DNA of 46,396 nucleotides from Shewanella frigidimarina (GTDB taxonomy: Bacteria; Pseudomonadota; Gammaproteobacteria; Enterobacterales; Shewanellaceae). The notes beneath the pieces are model-generated. The model searched no databases. It worked only from the letters and a program-made list of their open reading frames with translations, and was not told the DNA's origin. This document shows positions 24,353-33,189 of this stretch, piece after piece; the stretch's first letter is position 1, and the number at the start of each line of letters is the position of its first letter. Where the stretch lies: assembly GCF_003797125.1 (NCBI RefSeq), contig NZ_RKKE01000013.1, forward strand, positions 1 to 46,396, in the 5' to 3' direction. The position numbers and the translations under genes were made by a program.

Positions 24353-25177
24353 ATGGCAGTTATTAAGTGTAAGCCAACCTCTCCAGGTCGTCGCCACGTA
24401 GTTAAAGTGGTGAATACGGACCTGCATAAGGGTAAACCTTTTGCTGGCCTGTTGGCGAAAAAAACTAAAAGTGGTGGCCGTAATAATACTGGCCGTATCA
24501 CTGTACGCCACGTAGGTGGTGGACATAAGCAGCACTATCGTATTGTTGACTTCAAACGCAACAAAGATGGTATCCCTGCGAAAGTTGAACGTCTTGAATA
24601 CGATCCAAACCGTACAGCGCACATCGCGCTAGTACTGTATGCAGATGGTGAGCGTCGTTATATTCTTGCTGCAAAAGGCATGAAAGCTGGCGACCCAATC
24701 CAATCTGGCTTGGATGCAGAAATCAAGACTGGTAACGCTAGACCGTTACGCAACATTCCAGTAGGTAGTGTTGTACACGCTGTCGAAATGAAGCCTGGTA
24801 AAGGCGCTCAAATCGCACGTTCAGCTGGTGCTTATGTACAAGTTGTTGCTCGTGATGGTGCTTATGCAACTCTACGTCTTCGCTCTGGCGAAATGCGTAA
24901 AGTTCCAGTAGATTGCCGCGCGACATTTGGTGAAGTTGGTAATGCCGAGCACATGCTACGCCAGTTAGGCAAAGCAGGTGCTAAGCGCTGGAGAGGCGTA
25001 CGCCCTACAGTTCGAGGTGTTGCAATGAACCCAGTAGACCATCCACATGGTGGTGGTGAAGGCCGTACTTCTGGTGGACGTCATCCAGTGAGTCCATGGG
25101 GTGTGCCGACTAAGGGTTATAAAACTCGTAGCAACAAGCGCACTGATAAGTACATCGTACGTCGTCGTAATAAATAG
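24353..25177 (+). CDS. rplB: 50S ribosomal protein L2
   Basis: L2 is essential for subunit joining and peptidyl transferase activity. The 274-residue product (273 in E. coli) begins [17 protein letters not shown]. It contains the hallmark [20 protein letters not shown] segment with the functional histidine near 229. The frame is open 17 codons further upstream inside rplW, but the ATG at 24353 follows AGGAGAATTATC and matches the family start. Confidence 0.98.
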
Positions 25178-25191
25178 TAAGAGGATTCGCC

Positions 25192-25470
25192 ATGCCACGT
25201 TCTCTCAAGAAAGGTCCCTTCATTGACCTGCACTTGCTGAAGAAGGTAGAGAAAGCGATGGAAGCGGGAGACAAAAAGCCAATTAAGACTTGGTCTCGTC
25301 GCTCAATGATCATCCCTAATATGATTGGGTTGACCATCGCTGTCCATAATGGTCGTCAGCACGTACCTGTGTTCGTAACTGACGAAATGATCGGCCACAA
25401 GCTTGGTGAATTTTCACCAACTCGCACTTATCGCGGCCATGCTGCAGATAAGAAAGCGAAGAAGCGTTAA
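25192..25470 (+). CDS. rpsS: 30S ribosomal protein S19
   Basis: S19 binds 16S rRNA in the 30S head with S13. The 92-residue product equals the E. coli length. It begins MPRSLKKGPFIDLHLLKKVEK and contains RRSMIIPNMIG and the C-terminal FSPTRTYRGH. It lies 14 bases after rplB with AGAGGA upstream. Confidence 0.98.
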   Translation: MPRSLKKGPFIDLHLLKKVEKAMEAGDKKPIKTWSRRSMIIPNMIGLTIAVHNGRQHVPVFVTDEMIGHKLGEFSPTRTYRGHAADKKAKKR

Positions 25471-25485
25471 TACGGGAGGAATAAG

Positions 25486-25818
25486 ATGGAAGTTTTAGCT
25501 AAACATCGTTTTGCTCGTACGTCTGCGCAGAAGGCCCGTCTAGTTGCTGATCAAATTCGCGGATTGCCTGTTTCTAAGGCACTCGAGATTTTGACATTCA
25601 GCCCCAAGAAAGCCGCCGTACTAGTAAAAAAAGTACTTGACTCAGCTATCGCAAACGCCGAACACAACGAAGGTGCTGACATTGATGAGCTTAAAGTTGG
25701 AGCCGTCTTCGTAGATGAAGGCCCAACAATGAAGCGTATCATGCCACGTGCTAAAGGCCGCGCTGATCGTATCATGAAGCGTACCAGTCACATTACTGTG
25801 GTTGTAGCAGATCGCTAG
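25486..25818 (+). CDS. rplV: 50S ribosomal protein L22
   Basis: L22 contributes a beta-hairpin to the peptide exit tunnel where macrolides bind. The 110 residues equal the E. coli length. MEVLAKHRFARTSAQKARLV opens the protein, and the tunnel hairpin PTMKRIMPRAKGRADRI (about 83-100) is intact. It is preceded by GGGAGGAATAAG, a strong ribosome binding site. Confidence 0.98.
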   Translation: MEVLAKHRFARTSAQKARLVADQIRGLPVSKALEILTFSPKKAAVLVKKVLDSAIANAEHNEGADIDELKVGAVFVDEGPTMKRIMPRAKGRADRIMKRTSHITVVVADR

Positions 25819-25830
25819 GAGAAGAGAGCA

Positions 25831-26520
25831 ATGGGACAGAAAGTACATCCTAATGGTATCCGTCTGGGTATCACTAAGCCTTGGATCTCTACCTGGTACG
25901 CAGATAAGTCAGACTATGCAAATAATCTGAACAGCGACTGGGAAGTGCGTCAATATTTAACTGAAAAGTTAAAAGCCGCATCAGTATCTAAGATTGTTAT
26001 TGAACGCCCAGCGAAAAGCATCCGCGTTACTATTCACACAGCCCGTCCAGGCATTGTGATTGGTAAGAAAGGTGAAGACGTTGAAGTATTACGTGCCTAT
26101 GTGTCTAAAATCACTGGTACTACTGCTCAAATCAACATCGCTGAGATCCGTAAGCCTGAATTAGACGCTAAGCTCGTTGCTGACTCTATTGCTCAGCAGT
26201 TAGAGCGTCGTGTTATGTTCCGTCGTGCTATGAAGCGCGCAGTACAAAACGCAATGCGCATTGGTGCTCAAGGTATCAAAGTTCAAGTGAGCGGCCGTTT
26301 AGGCGGCGCTGAAATTGCGCGTGCAGAATGGTATCGTGAAGGTCGTGTACCTTTGCATACTTTGCGTGCTGATATCGACTATTCAACCGCAGAAAGTCAC
26401 ACCCAATACGGTGTGATTGGTATTAAAGTTTGGATCTTCAAAGGCGAAGTTCTAGACGGTTTAGTACCTGCTATTGAAGAGCCTAAGCAGCAACCTAAGC
26501 GTAAGCCTCGTGGTAAATAG
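25831..26520 (+). CDS. rpsC: 30S ribosomal protein S3
   Basis: S3 lies at the mRNA entry channel and helps unwind mRNA. The 229-residue product (233 in E. coli) begins [18 protein letters not shown]. The KH domain carries the [12 protein letters not shown] motif (about 75-86), and the C-terminal half has [18 protein letters not shown]. The tail is short and basic ([11 protein letters not shown]). It is spaced 12 bases from rplV. Confidence 0.98.
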
Positions 26521-26531
26521 GAGAAACTTTT

Positions 26532-26942
26532 ATGCTGCAACCTAAACGTATGAAGTTTCGCAAGATGTTCAAAGGCCGCAACCGTGGTCTGGCGAACGGT
26601 ACTGAAGTTAGCTTTGGTACTTTCGGTTTGAAAGCAGTCGGCCGTGGCCGTTTAACTGCTCGTCAAATCGAATCTGCACGTCGTGCCATGACACGTCATG
26701 TTAAACGTCAAGGACAAATTTGGATTCGAGTTTTCCCTGACAAGCCAATTACCTCTAAGCCTCTTGAAGTGCGTATGGGTAAAGGTAAAGGTAACGTTGA
26801 ATACTGGGTATGTCAGATTCAACCTGGTAAGGTTCTTTATGAGATGGATGGTGTTCCTGAGTCGTTGGCTCGTGAAGCCTTCGCTTTGGCTTCTGCCAAA
26901 CTTCCTCTGAAGACTACCTTCGTAACTAAGACGGTGATGTAA
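26532..26942 (+). CDS. rplP: 50S ribosomal protein L16
   Basis: L16 supports tRNA accommodation near the A site and is a late 50S assembly protein. The 136-residue product equals the E. coli length, beginning [19 protein letters not shown]. It contains [20 protein letters not shown] (about 60-80). Its TAA shares its last base with the ATG of rpmC (TAATG), so the two are translationally coupled. Confidence 0.98.
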
Positions 26943-27133
26943 TGAAAGCGAGCGAACTAAGAGAAAAGAGCGTTGAAGAACTTAACGCTGAATTACTTGG
27001 TCTGCTGCGTGAGCAGTTTAACCTGCGTATGCAACACGCTACTGGTCAGTTGACTCAAACGAATCAGTTGAAACTAGTGCGTCGTAACATTGCACGTGTT
27101 AAGACCATTATTACTTCTAAGGCAGGTGTGTAA
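26942..27133 (+). CDS. rpmC: 50S ribosomal protein L29
   Basis: L29 is a small helical protein by the tunnel exit. The 63 residues equal the E. coli length. It begins [19 protein letters not shown] and has the [16 protein letters not shown] segment. It is joined to its neighbours by single-base TAATG overlaps at both ends (rplP stop and rpsQ start). Confidence 0.98.
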
Positions 27134-27381
27134 TGTCTGATAAAGCCCGTACTTTGCAAGGTAAAGTAATTAGCAACAAAATGGACAAGTCTATTACTGT
27201 TGCTATTGAGCGCCAAGTGAAACATCCTATTTATGGGAAGTACATTAAGCGTACAACTAAGATCCATGCACATGACGAAACTAATCAGTGTAATGAAGGG
27301 GATTTCGTGGCTATTAGCCAGTGTCGTCCTCTATCTAAGACTAAGTCTTGGACACTAGCTGAAGTAGTAACAAAAGCCTAA
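27133..27381 (+). CDS. rpsQ: 30S ribosomal protein S17
   Basis: S17 is a primary 16S rRNA binder of the OB-fold type. The 82-residue product (84 in E. coli) starts [20 protein letters not shown] and contains VKHPIYGKYIKRTTKIHAHDE. It is the last gene of the S10 operon; a strong terminator follows. Confidence 0.98.
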   Translation: MSDKARTLQGKVISNKMDKSITVAIERQVKHPIYGKYIKRTTKIHAHDETNQCNEGDFVAISQCRPLSKTKSWTLAEVVTKA

Positions 27382-27400
27382 TTTCGATTAGGTTAACGTA

Positions 27401-27435
27401 AACGGCCCCAGTATTTGGGGCCGTTTGTTTTTTTT
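27401..27435 (+). terminator. S10 operon terminator
   Basis: A 10-bp perfect stem AACGGCCCCA / TGGGGCCGTT with a 5-base loop is followed by TG and T8. It separates the S10 and spc operons. Confidence 0.93.
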
Positions 27436-27459
27436 GCTATGCATTCCAAAAATGTGTGT

Positions 27460-27472
27460 TATACTTGCGCGC
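27460..27472 (+). promoter_or_regulatory. spc operon promoter (-10 and discriminator)
   Basis: GTGT-TATACT-TGCGCGCC resembles the E. coli spc promoter, whose -10 region is also followed by a GC-rich block. A clear -35 is not seen, because the S10 terminator T run occupies that place. It lies 93 bases before rplN, whose GCGGAGCAC leader end is also like that of E. coli. Confidence 0.65.
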
Positions 27473-27557
27473 CAATTTTGAGTAAATTATTACTTGAATT
27501 TGGTTCAAATATACTCCCATAGTGGGATTGTGTAGTAACGATAGCGGAGCACTTGAA

Positions 27558-27926
27558 ATGATCCAAATGCAATCGACTCTAGACGTCGCATGTAACAGCG
27601 GCGCACGCAGAGTTCAGTGTATTAAGGTCTTGGGTGGCTCTCATCGTCGTTATGCCGGTATCGGCGACATTATCAAAGTTTCTGTTAAAGAAGCGATTCC
27701 TCGCGCTAAAGCGAAGAAAGGTGATGTATATAACGCGGTGGTAGTCCGTACTAAGAAAGGCGTACGTCGTCCAGACGGTTCTGTCATTCGCTTCGATCGG
27801 AATGCAGCGGTATTGCTTAACGCAAACCTTGCACCGATTGGTACTCGTATCTTTGGCCCAGTGACACGTGAATTGCGTAATGATAAATTCATGAAAATTG
27901 TCTCGCTGGCACCAGAAGTACTGTAA
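27558..27926 (+). CDS. rplN: 50S ribosomal protein L14
   Basis: L14 lies on the subunit interface and contacts 16S rRNA; RsfS binds it during ribosome silencing. The 122-residue product (123 in E. coli) begins [20 protein letters not shown] and ends [11 protein letters not shown]. The frame extends 12 codons upstream, but the ATG at 27558 follows GCGGAGCACTTGAA and matches the family. It is the first gene of the spc operon. Confidence 0.98.
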
Positions 27927-27936
27927 GGAGCTTCAA

Positions 27937-28251
27937 ATGGCAGCTAAAATCCGTCGTGAAGACGAAGTAATTATATTAGCAGGTAAAGACAAGGGTAGCC
28001 GCGGTAAGGTTTCTCAAGTTCTACCTACTGGTAAGTTAATTGTTGAAGGCTTTAATCTTGTTAAAAAGCACCAGAAACCTAACCCTCAATTGGGTGTTGC
28101 TGGCGGCGTTATCGAGAAAGAAGCACCGATGCAAGCATCAAACGTTGCGATCTTTAACCAAGCCACAGGCAAGGCAGATCGTGTTGGTTTCCGATTTGAA
28201 GACGGCAAAAAAGTCCGTTTCTTTAAATCGAACAGCGAACTCGTTAAGTAA
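27937..28251 (+). CDS. rplX: 50S ribosomal protein L24
   Basis: L24 is one of the two assembly initiators of the 50S subunit. The 104-residue product equals the E. coli length. It begins [20 protein letters not shown] with a KOW motif ([20 protein letters not shown]). An in-frame ATG 13 codons upstream lies within rplN and has no family support. AAGGAGCTTCAA precedes the chosen ATG. Confidence 0.98.
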
Positions 28252-28264
28252 TTTGGAGTAAACG

Positions 28265-28804
28265 ATGGCGAAACTGCATGATAAATATCAAGAGACTGTA
28301 GTTGCTGAACTAGCTAAAAAGTTCGGCTACAGCAGTGTCATGCAAGTCCCTCGGATTGAAAAAATCACCCTAAACATGGGTGTGGGCGAAGCTGTTGCAG
28401 ATAAGAAAGTTATGGAGCATGCGCTCCGTGACATGACTGCAATCGCTGGCCAGAAACCAATTGTAACTGTTGCTCGTAAATCAGTTGCTGGTTTTAAAAT
28501 CCGTGAAGGCTACCCTATTGGCTGTAAAGTGACCCTACGCGGTGAGCGTATGTGGGAATTTTTAGAGCGTTTAGTTGACATTGCAATACCACGTATTCGT
28601 GATTTCCGAGGCTTAAGCGCTAAAGCGTTTGACGGCCGTGGTAATTACGCAATGGGCGTGCGTGAGCAGATCATCTTCCCAGAAATCGATTATGATAAAA
28701 TCGATAAAATTCGTGGTATGGATATTGTTATCACTACTACTGCGAAGAATGATGAAGAAGGTCGTGCTTTGTTAGACGCTTTTAACTTCCCATTCAAGAA
28801 ATAA
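28265..28804 (+). CDS. rplE: 50S ribosomal protein L5
   Basis: L5 binds 5S rRNA and contacts the P-site tRNA. The 179-residue product equals the E. coli length. It begins MAKLHDKYQETVVAELAKKF and has IEKITLNMGVGEAV and the C-terminal DIVITTTAKNDEEGRALL segment. The start region ATGGCGAAACTGCATGAT is the same as in E. coli, where S8 binds the mRNA at the L5 start to repress the spc operon. Retention of that control is inferred. Confidence 0.98.
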   Translation: MAKLHDKYQETVVAELAKKFGYSSVMQVPRIEKITLNMGVGEAVADKKVMEHALRDMTAIAGQKPIVTVARKSVAGFKIREGYPIGCKVTLRGERMWEFLERLVDIAIPRIRDFRGLSAKAFDGRGNYAMGVREQIIFPEIDYDKIDKIRGMDIVITTTAKNDEEGRALLDAFNFPFKK

Positions 28805-28814
28805 GGGTAGCATA

Positions 28815-29120
28815 ATGGCAAAAACATCTATGAAAGCACGTGAAGCAAAACGTGCGCAGCTCGTAGCTAAATATGCTGAAAAGCGTTTAGCACTTAAGGC
28901 TATAATCAGCAGCCCTGCAACTTCTGAAGAAGATCGCTGGGATGCCGTACTTAAGTTACAAGCTCTACCACGTGATTCTAGCGCTGCGCGTCAACGCAAC
29001 CGCTGTAATCAAACTGGTCGCCCACATGGTTTTCTACGTAAATTCGGCTTAAGCCGTATTAAATTACGTGAAGCAACCATGCGTGGTGAAGTTCCTGGTC
29101 TGCGTAAGGCCAGCTGGTAA
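28815..29120 (+). CDS. rpsN: 30S ribosomal protein S14 (zinc-independent form)
   Basis: S14 is a late-binding 30S head protein. The 101-residue product equals the E. coli length. It is the long form without the two CxxC zinc pairs; the corresponding region reads RQRNRCNQTGRPHGFLRKFG. The C-terminus RGEVPGLRKASW is canonical. It starts 11 bases after rplE in the spc operon. Confidence 0.98.
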   Translation: MAKTSMKAREAKRAQLVAKYAEKRLALKAIISSPATSEEDRWDAVLKLQALPRDSSAARQRNRCNQTGRPHGFLRKFGLSRIKLREATMRGEVPGLRKASW

Positions 29121-29144
29121 GCACTTGTCACGGAGTAAGCTAAT

Positions 29145-29537
29145 ATGAGCATGCAAGATCCTATTGCGGATATGTTAACCCGTATTCGTAACGGCCAAGC
29201 TGCTAACCACGTATCTGTTAAGATGCCTTCAGCTAAGTTAAAAGTAGCAATTGCGAAATTACTTAAAGATGAAGGTTTCATTACTGAATACGCCGTAGCA
29301 GATGAAGCTAAGCCTGAATTAGAAATTACGTTAAAGTATTTTCAAGGCAAACCAGTCGTTGAGACTATCCAGCGTGTAAGTCGCCCTGGTCTTCGTATTT
29401 ACAAAGGTAAAGACGAGCTACCAAAGGTGATGGGCGGTCTGGGTATCGCAATTGTGTCCACTTCTCAAGGCTTGATGACTGATCGCGCCGCCCGCCAAAA
29501 TGGCACGGGTGGCGAGGTTATCTGCTACGTAGCGTAA
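29145..29537 (+). CDS. rpsH: 30S ribosomal protein S8
   Basis: S8 is a primary 16S rRNA binder of the central domain and the translational repressor of the spc operon. The 130-residue product equals the E. coli length. It begins MSMQDPIADMLTRIRNGQAA and ends with the rRNA-binding STSQGLMTDRAARQNGTGGE segment. CACGGAG precedes the ATG. Confidence 0.98.
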   Translation: MSMQDPIADMLTRIRNGQAANHVSVKMPSAKLKVAIAKLLKDEGFITEYAVADEAKPELEITLKYFQGKPVVETIQRVSRPGLRIYKGKDELPKVMGGLGIAIVSTSQGLMTDRAARQNGTGGEVICYVA

Positions 29538-29547
29538 GGAGCTAGAA

Positions 29548-30081
29548 ATGTCTCGTGTTGCAAAAGCACCAGTCACTGTTCCTGCTGGCGTAGAGGTGAC
29601 TTTAAACGAACAGACCTTAACTGTTAAAGGCAGTAAAGGAAGTCTGACTCGAGTAATCAACAATGCGGTAAATGTTGTTATCGAAGATGCACAAGTAAAG
29701 TTTCTTCCTGTCGATGGCGTTTCTAACGCTTGGGCACAGGCTGGTACTGCACGTGCACTAGTAAACAACATGGTTGTTGGTGTATCTCAAGGTTTTGTGA
29801 AAAAACTTAAATTAGTTGGTGTAGGTTACCGTGCAAAGATTGCTGGTAGTGACTTAGATTTAACGTTGGGTTTCTCACATCCATTAGTACACAAACTGCC
29901 CGCAGGCGTTACTGCAGAGTGTCCTAGCCAAACTGAAATCGTGCTTTCGGGCGTAGATAAACAAGTTGTTGGTCAGGTTGCTGCTGAAATTCGCGGATAT
30001 CGTCCACCAGAGCCTTACAAAGGCAAAGGTGTTCGTTATGATGACGAAATAGTACGCCGTAAAGAGGCTAAGAAGAAGTAG
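29548..30081 (+). CDS. rplF: 50S ribosomal protein L6
   Basis: L6 contacts the sarcin-ricin loop region of 23S rRNA. The 177-residue product equals the E. coli length. It has two repeated alpha/beta domains (about 1-82 and 83-177); the second contains LKLVGVGYRAKI and the C-terminal IRGYRPPEPYKGKGVRY motif. AAGGAGCTAGAA precedes the ATG. Confidence 0.98.
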   Translation: MSRVAKAPVTVPAGVEVTLNEQTLTVKGSKGSLTRVINNAVNVVIEDAQVKFLPVDGVSNAWAQAGTARALVNNMVVGVSQGFVKKLKLVGVGYRAKIAGSDLDLTLGFSHPLVHKLPAGVTAECPSQTEIVLSGVDKQVVGQVAAEIRGYRPPEPYKGKGVRYDDEIVRRKEAKKK

Positions 30082-30091
30082 GTAACGCGAT

Positions 30092-30442
30092 ATGGATAAG
30101 AAAACATCTCGCTTACGTCGCGCGTTACGTGCACGTAAGAAGATCCAAGAGCTGGGCGTGAATCGTCTGGTTGTACATCGTACACCGCGTCACATTTATG
30201 CTCAGGTGATCAATCCTGAAGCTCAGGTGTTGGCAGTTGCTTCAACCGTGGAAAAAGCGGTTAAAGAGCTACTAAAGAGTACCGGTAACGTTGATGCGGC
30301 TAAAGCAGTAGGTAAAATTGTTGCTGAGCGTGCGATCGAGAAGGGCGTAGCAACAGTTGCGTTCGACCGTTCTGGTTTCAAGTATCATGGTCGTGTAGCT
30401 GCACTAGCAGATGCCGCTCGTGAAGCTGGCCTGAAGTTCTAA
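30092..30442 (+). CDS. rplR: 50S ribosomal protein L18
   Basis: L18 binds 5S rRNA and docks it on the 50S subunit with L5. The 116-residue product (117 in E. coli) starts MDKKTSRLRRALRARKKIQE. It contains RLVVHRTPRHIYAQVI and the C-terminal FDRSGFKYHGRVAALADAAR. It follows rplF by 10 bases. Confidence 0.98.
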   Translation: MDKKTSRLRRALRARKKIQELGVNRLVVHRTPRHIYAQVINPEAQVLAVASTVEKAVKELLKSTGNVDAAKAVGKIVAERAIEKGVATVAFDRSGFKYHGRVAALADAAREAGLKF

Positions 30443-30454
30443 GGGGTTATAAAA

Positions 30455-30958
30455 ATGGCTAAATTAGAAGCTCAGCAAAAAGACGATCTGCAAGAGAAAT
30501 TAATTGCAGTTAATCGTGTTTCTAAAGTAGTTAAGGGCGGTCGTATCTTTAGCTTCACAGCACTAACAGTAGTGGGTGACGGTAACGGTAAGATTGGCTA
30601 TGGCTATGGTAAAGCGCGTGAAGTTCCAGCTGCTATTCAAAAAGCAATGGAAAAAGCCCGTCGTAATATGGTGACAGTGGAGTTGAATGCAGGTACTTTG
30701 CATCACCCAGTTAAGGGTCGTCATACTGGTTCTAAAGTTTATATGCAACCAGCATCACAGGGTACCGGTATTATTGCCGGTGGCGCAATGCGTGCCGTAT
30801 TGGAAGTAGCAGGCGTTCATAACGTTCTGTCAAAAGCATACGGTTCTACTAACCCGATCAACATCGTTCGCGCAACTGTCGATGCGTTGGTGCACATGAA
30901 GTCACCAGCTCAAATCGCAGCAAAACGTGGCCTGAATGTTGATGAGATTCGGGGGTAA
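30455..30958 (+). CDS. rpsE: 30S ribosomal protein S5
   Basis: S5 affects decoding accuracy and mRNA helicase activity. The 167-residue product equals the E. coli length. The spectinomycin loop VSKVVKGGRIFSF (about 22-34) is wild type. The DGNGKIGYGYGKAREVP and VLSKAYGSTNPINIVRAT segments are canonical. AAGGGG precedes the ATG by about 7 bases. Confidence 0.98.
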   Translation: MAKLEAQQKDDLQEKLIAVNRVSKVVKGGRIFSFTALTVVGDGNGKIGYGYGKAREVPAAIQKAMEKARRNMVTVELNAGTLHHPVKGRHTGSKVYMQPASQGTGIIAGGAMRAVLEVAGVHNVLSKAYGSTNPINIVRATVDALVHMKSPAQIAAKRGLNVDEIRG

Positions 30959-30964
30959 TGCACC

Positions 30965-31153
30965 ATGGCTACTAAAACTTTAAAAGTCACACAGACTAAA
31001 AGCAGCATTGGTCGTTTACCAAAACACCGTGCAACCTTAACCGGTTTAGGCCTACGCCGCATTAATCACACTGTTGAAGTTGAAGATACACCTTCAGTTC
31101 GCGGTATGATTAACAAGGTGTACTACATGGTTTCGGTGGAGGAATTAGGATAA
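30965..31153 (+). CDS. rpmD: 50S ribosomal protein L30
   Basis: L30 is a small surface protein of the 50S subunit. The 62-residue product (59 in E. coli) contains VTQTKSSIGRLPKHRATLTG and GLGLRRINHTVEVEDTP. Its TAA overlaps the rplO ATG by one base (TAATG). Start at the ATG after GGGGGTAATGCACC. Confidence 0.97.
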   Translation: MATKTLKVTQTKSSIGRLPKHRATLTGLGLRRINHTVEVEDTPSVRGMINKVYYMVSVEELG

Positions 31154-31587
31154 TGCGTCTAAATACTCTATCTCCAGCAGCAGGTTCTAAATCTGCTCCT
31201 AAGCGTGTAGGCCGTGGTATCGGTTCAGGTTTAGGTAAAACAGCGGGACGTGGCCATAAAGGTCAGAAGTCTCGTTCAGGCGGCGGTGTTCGCGTCGGTT
31301 TCGAAGGTGGTCAAATGCCACTTAAGATTCGTTTACCTAAGTTTGGCTTTACTTCGCGTCGCGCTTTGGTAACAGCTGAAGTTCGTTTACTCGAACTAGC
31401 AAAAGTTAACGGTGATGTTGTCGATTTGAATGCACTGAAAGATGCGAACGTTATTACTCGCAACATCCAGTTTGCGAAAATCGTTCTTTCAGGTACCATT
31501 GACCGCCCAGTGACTGTAAAAGGTCTCAAGGTAACCAAAGGTGCTCGTGCAGCTATTGAAGCTGCCGGTGGCAAGATCGAGGAATAA
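31153..31587 (+). CDS. rplO: 50S ribosomal protein L15
   Basis: L15 is an assembly protein with a long basic N-terminal extension into 23S rRNA. The 144 residues equal the E. coli length, with the GIGSGLGKTAGRGHKGQKSR segment (about 22-42). Start overlaps the rpmD stop by one base, and AGGAATTAGGATA provides the ribosome binding site. secY follows after 7 bases. Confidence 0.98.
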   Translation: MRLNTLSPAAGSKSAPKRVGRGIGSGLGKTAGRGHKGQKSRSGGGVRVGFEGGQMPLKIRLPKFGFTSRRALVTAEVRLLELAKVNGDVVDLNALKDANVITRNIQFAKIVLSGTIDRPVTVKGLKVTKGARAAIEAAGGKIEE

Positions 31588-31594
31588 TACGTCG

Positions 31595-32935
31595 ATGGCA
31601 AAACCAGGACTTGATTTAAAAAGCGCGAAAGGCGGTTTATCTGAACTGAAAACTCGTCTTCTGTTCGTGATTGGTGCGATTATCGTCTTTAGAGCCGGTT
31701 CGTTCGTGCCAATTCCTGGTATTGACGCAGCTGTATTGGCAGAGCTATTTGCTCAGCAAAAAGATACCATCCTTGGCATGTTTAACATGTTCTCGGGTGG
31801 TGCCTTAGAGCGTGCTTCTATCTTCGCATTGGGTATTATGCCGTATATTTCGGCATCTATCATAATGCAGTTATTGACTGTTGTGCATCCTGCACTCGCT
31901 GAATTGAAAAAGGAAGGCGAATCAGGACGCAAGAAAATTAGTCAATATACTAGATATGGCACACTCGTGTTGGGTACGCTGCAATCTGTCGGTATTGCAA
32001 CGGGTTTACCAAATCTGATGCCTGGTCTTGTGGCCAATCCCGGATTTGGTTTCTACTTCGTTGCAGTTGTGAGCTTAGTAACAGGAACTATGTTCCTTAT
32101 GTGGCTAGGTGAGCAAATTACCGAACGTGGTATTGGTAATGGTATCTCGATTTTAATTTTCGCAGGTATTGTTGCTGGTCTACCATCGGCCATCGGCTCA
32201 ACAGCCGAGCAGGCGCGTCAAGGTGACATGAATGTATTAGTACTACTGTTGCTCGCAGTGATTGTATTTGCTGTAACTTATTTAGTGGTATTTGTGGAAC
32301 GTGGTCAACGTCGTATCGTCGTTAACTACGCTAAACGTCAACAAGGCCGTAAGGTCTTTGCAGCGCAAAGCACACATTTACCATTAAAAATAAATATGGC
32401 AGGTGTGATTCCACCAATCTTTGCTTCCAGCATTATTTTGTTTCCAGGTACACTGGCTCAGTGGTTTGGACAAAATGAGTCTATGTCATGGTTAAGCGAT
32501 TTCGCTTTAGCTGTGTCACCAGGACAACCGCTGTATTCATTATTGTATGCGACAGCAATCATCTTTTTCTGTTTCTTCTATACTGCGTTGGTTTTTAACC
32601 CTCGTGAAACAGCAGATAACTTGAAAAAGAGTGGTGCATTCATTCCTGGGATCCGTCCCGGAGAACAGACTTCGCGTTACATTGATAAAGTAATGACACG
32701 TTTAACCTTAGCGGGTGCGTTGTATATTACCTTTATCTGCTTAATTCCGGAGTTCATGTTAATTGCGTGGAAAGTACAGTTCTATTTTGGCGGTACTTCG
32801 CTACTAATTATAGTAGTCGTAATCATGGACTTCATGGCTCAGGTTCAGACCCATATGATGTCCCATCAATATGAGTCTGTGATGAAGAAAGCTAATCTTG
32901 TTAACAAAGCCAATTTAGACCGCTTTGGAAAATAA
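31595..32935 (+). CDS. secY: protein translocase subunit SecY
   Basis: SecY is the central channel of SecYEG in the inner membrane. The 446-residue product (443 in E. coli) has ten predicted membrane segments. The plug and TM2 region is GALERASIFALGIMPYISAS, and cytoplasmic loops carry RGIGNGISILIFAGI and the SecA-contact region near FIPGIRPGEQTSRYI. The frame is open 18 codons further upstream, within rplO, but MAKPGLDLKSAKGG is the family start, preceded by CGAGGAATAATACG. Confidence 0.98.
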   Translation: MAKPGLDLKSAKGGLSELKTRLLFVIGAIIVFRAGSFVPIPGIDAAVLAELFAQQKDTILGMFNMFSGGALERASIFALGIMPYISASIIMQLLTVVHPALAELKKEGESGRKKISQYTRYGTLVLGTLQSVGIATGLPNLMPGLVANPGFGFYFVAVVSLVTGTMFLMWLGEQITERGIGNGISILIFAGIVAGLPSAIGSTAEQARQGDMNVLVLLLLAVIVFAVTYLVVFVERGQRRIVVNYAKRQQGRKVFAAQSTHLPLKINMAGVIPPIFASSIILFPGTLAQWFGQNESMSWLSDFALAVSPGQPLYSLLYATAIIFFCFFYTALVFNPRETADNLKKSGAFIPGIRPGEQTSRYIDKVMTRLTLAGALYITFICLIPEFMLIAWKVQFYFGGTSLLIIVVVIMDFMAQVQTHMMSHQYESVMKKANLVNKANLDRFGK

Positions 32936-32958
32936 GATTGCTTTTACGGAGTGATGAA

Positions 32959-33072
32959 ATGAAAGTTCGAGCTTCCGTGAAGAAGATCTGCCGTAATTGC
33001 AAGATCGTCAAGCGTAGTGGTGTTGTACGCGTTATATGTGTTGAACCAAAACACAAACAGCGTCAAGGCTAA
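32959..33072 (+). CDS. rpmJ: 50S ribosomal protein L36 (zinc-binding form)
   Basis: This very short gene encodes 37 residues: it starts MKVRASVKKICRNCKIVKRS and ends EPKHKQRQG. It keeps the zinc ligands Cys11, Cys14, Cys27 and His32. E. coli L36 has one residue more, near the second cysteine. ACGGAG lies about 8 bases before the ATG. It closes the spc operon, 23 bases after secY, as in E. coli. Confidence 0.97.
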   Translation: MKVRASVKKICRNCKIVKRSGVVRVICVEPKHKQRQG

Positions 33073-33080
33073 GAAAGAAG

Positions 33081-33189
33081 TTTGGTCAGCTCAATAATGG
33101 GCTGACCAAAATATTGTTTGCAAATCTGTCGTCTGTCGAGTATCCTTTCGGGCTTTTCGCAGATGGCCTTTAACTTTAAGGAGTGCATA
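33081..33189 (+). promoter_or_regulatory. alpha operon leader (S4-binding RNA)
   Basis: A 10-bp perfect stem TTTGGTCAGC / GCTGACCAAA (33081-33110) is followed by TTGTTTGCAAATCTGTCG and a region ending in AAGGAGTGCATAGTGGCCCG. The E. coli alpha leader has the same parts in the same order: a hairpin ending in CCAAAAT, a TTGCAAAT segment, and a pseudoknot that traps the rpsM GTG start when S4 binds. The assignment rests on this recognised similarity; I have not verified the pseudoknot pairings. Confidence 0.75.

Noticed and set aside
33118..33189. N-terminal extension of S13
   Set aside because: It falls inside the alpha leader, and homology begins at the GTG at 33190.
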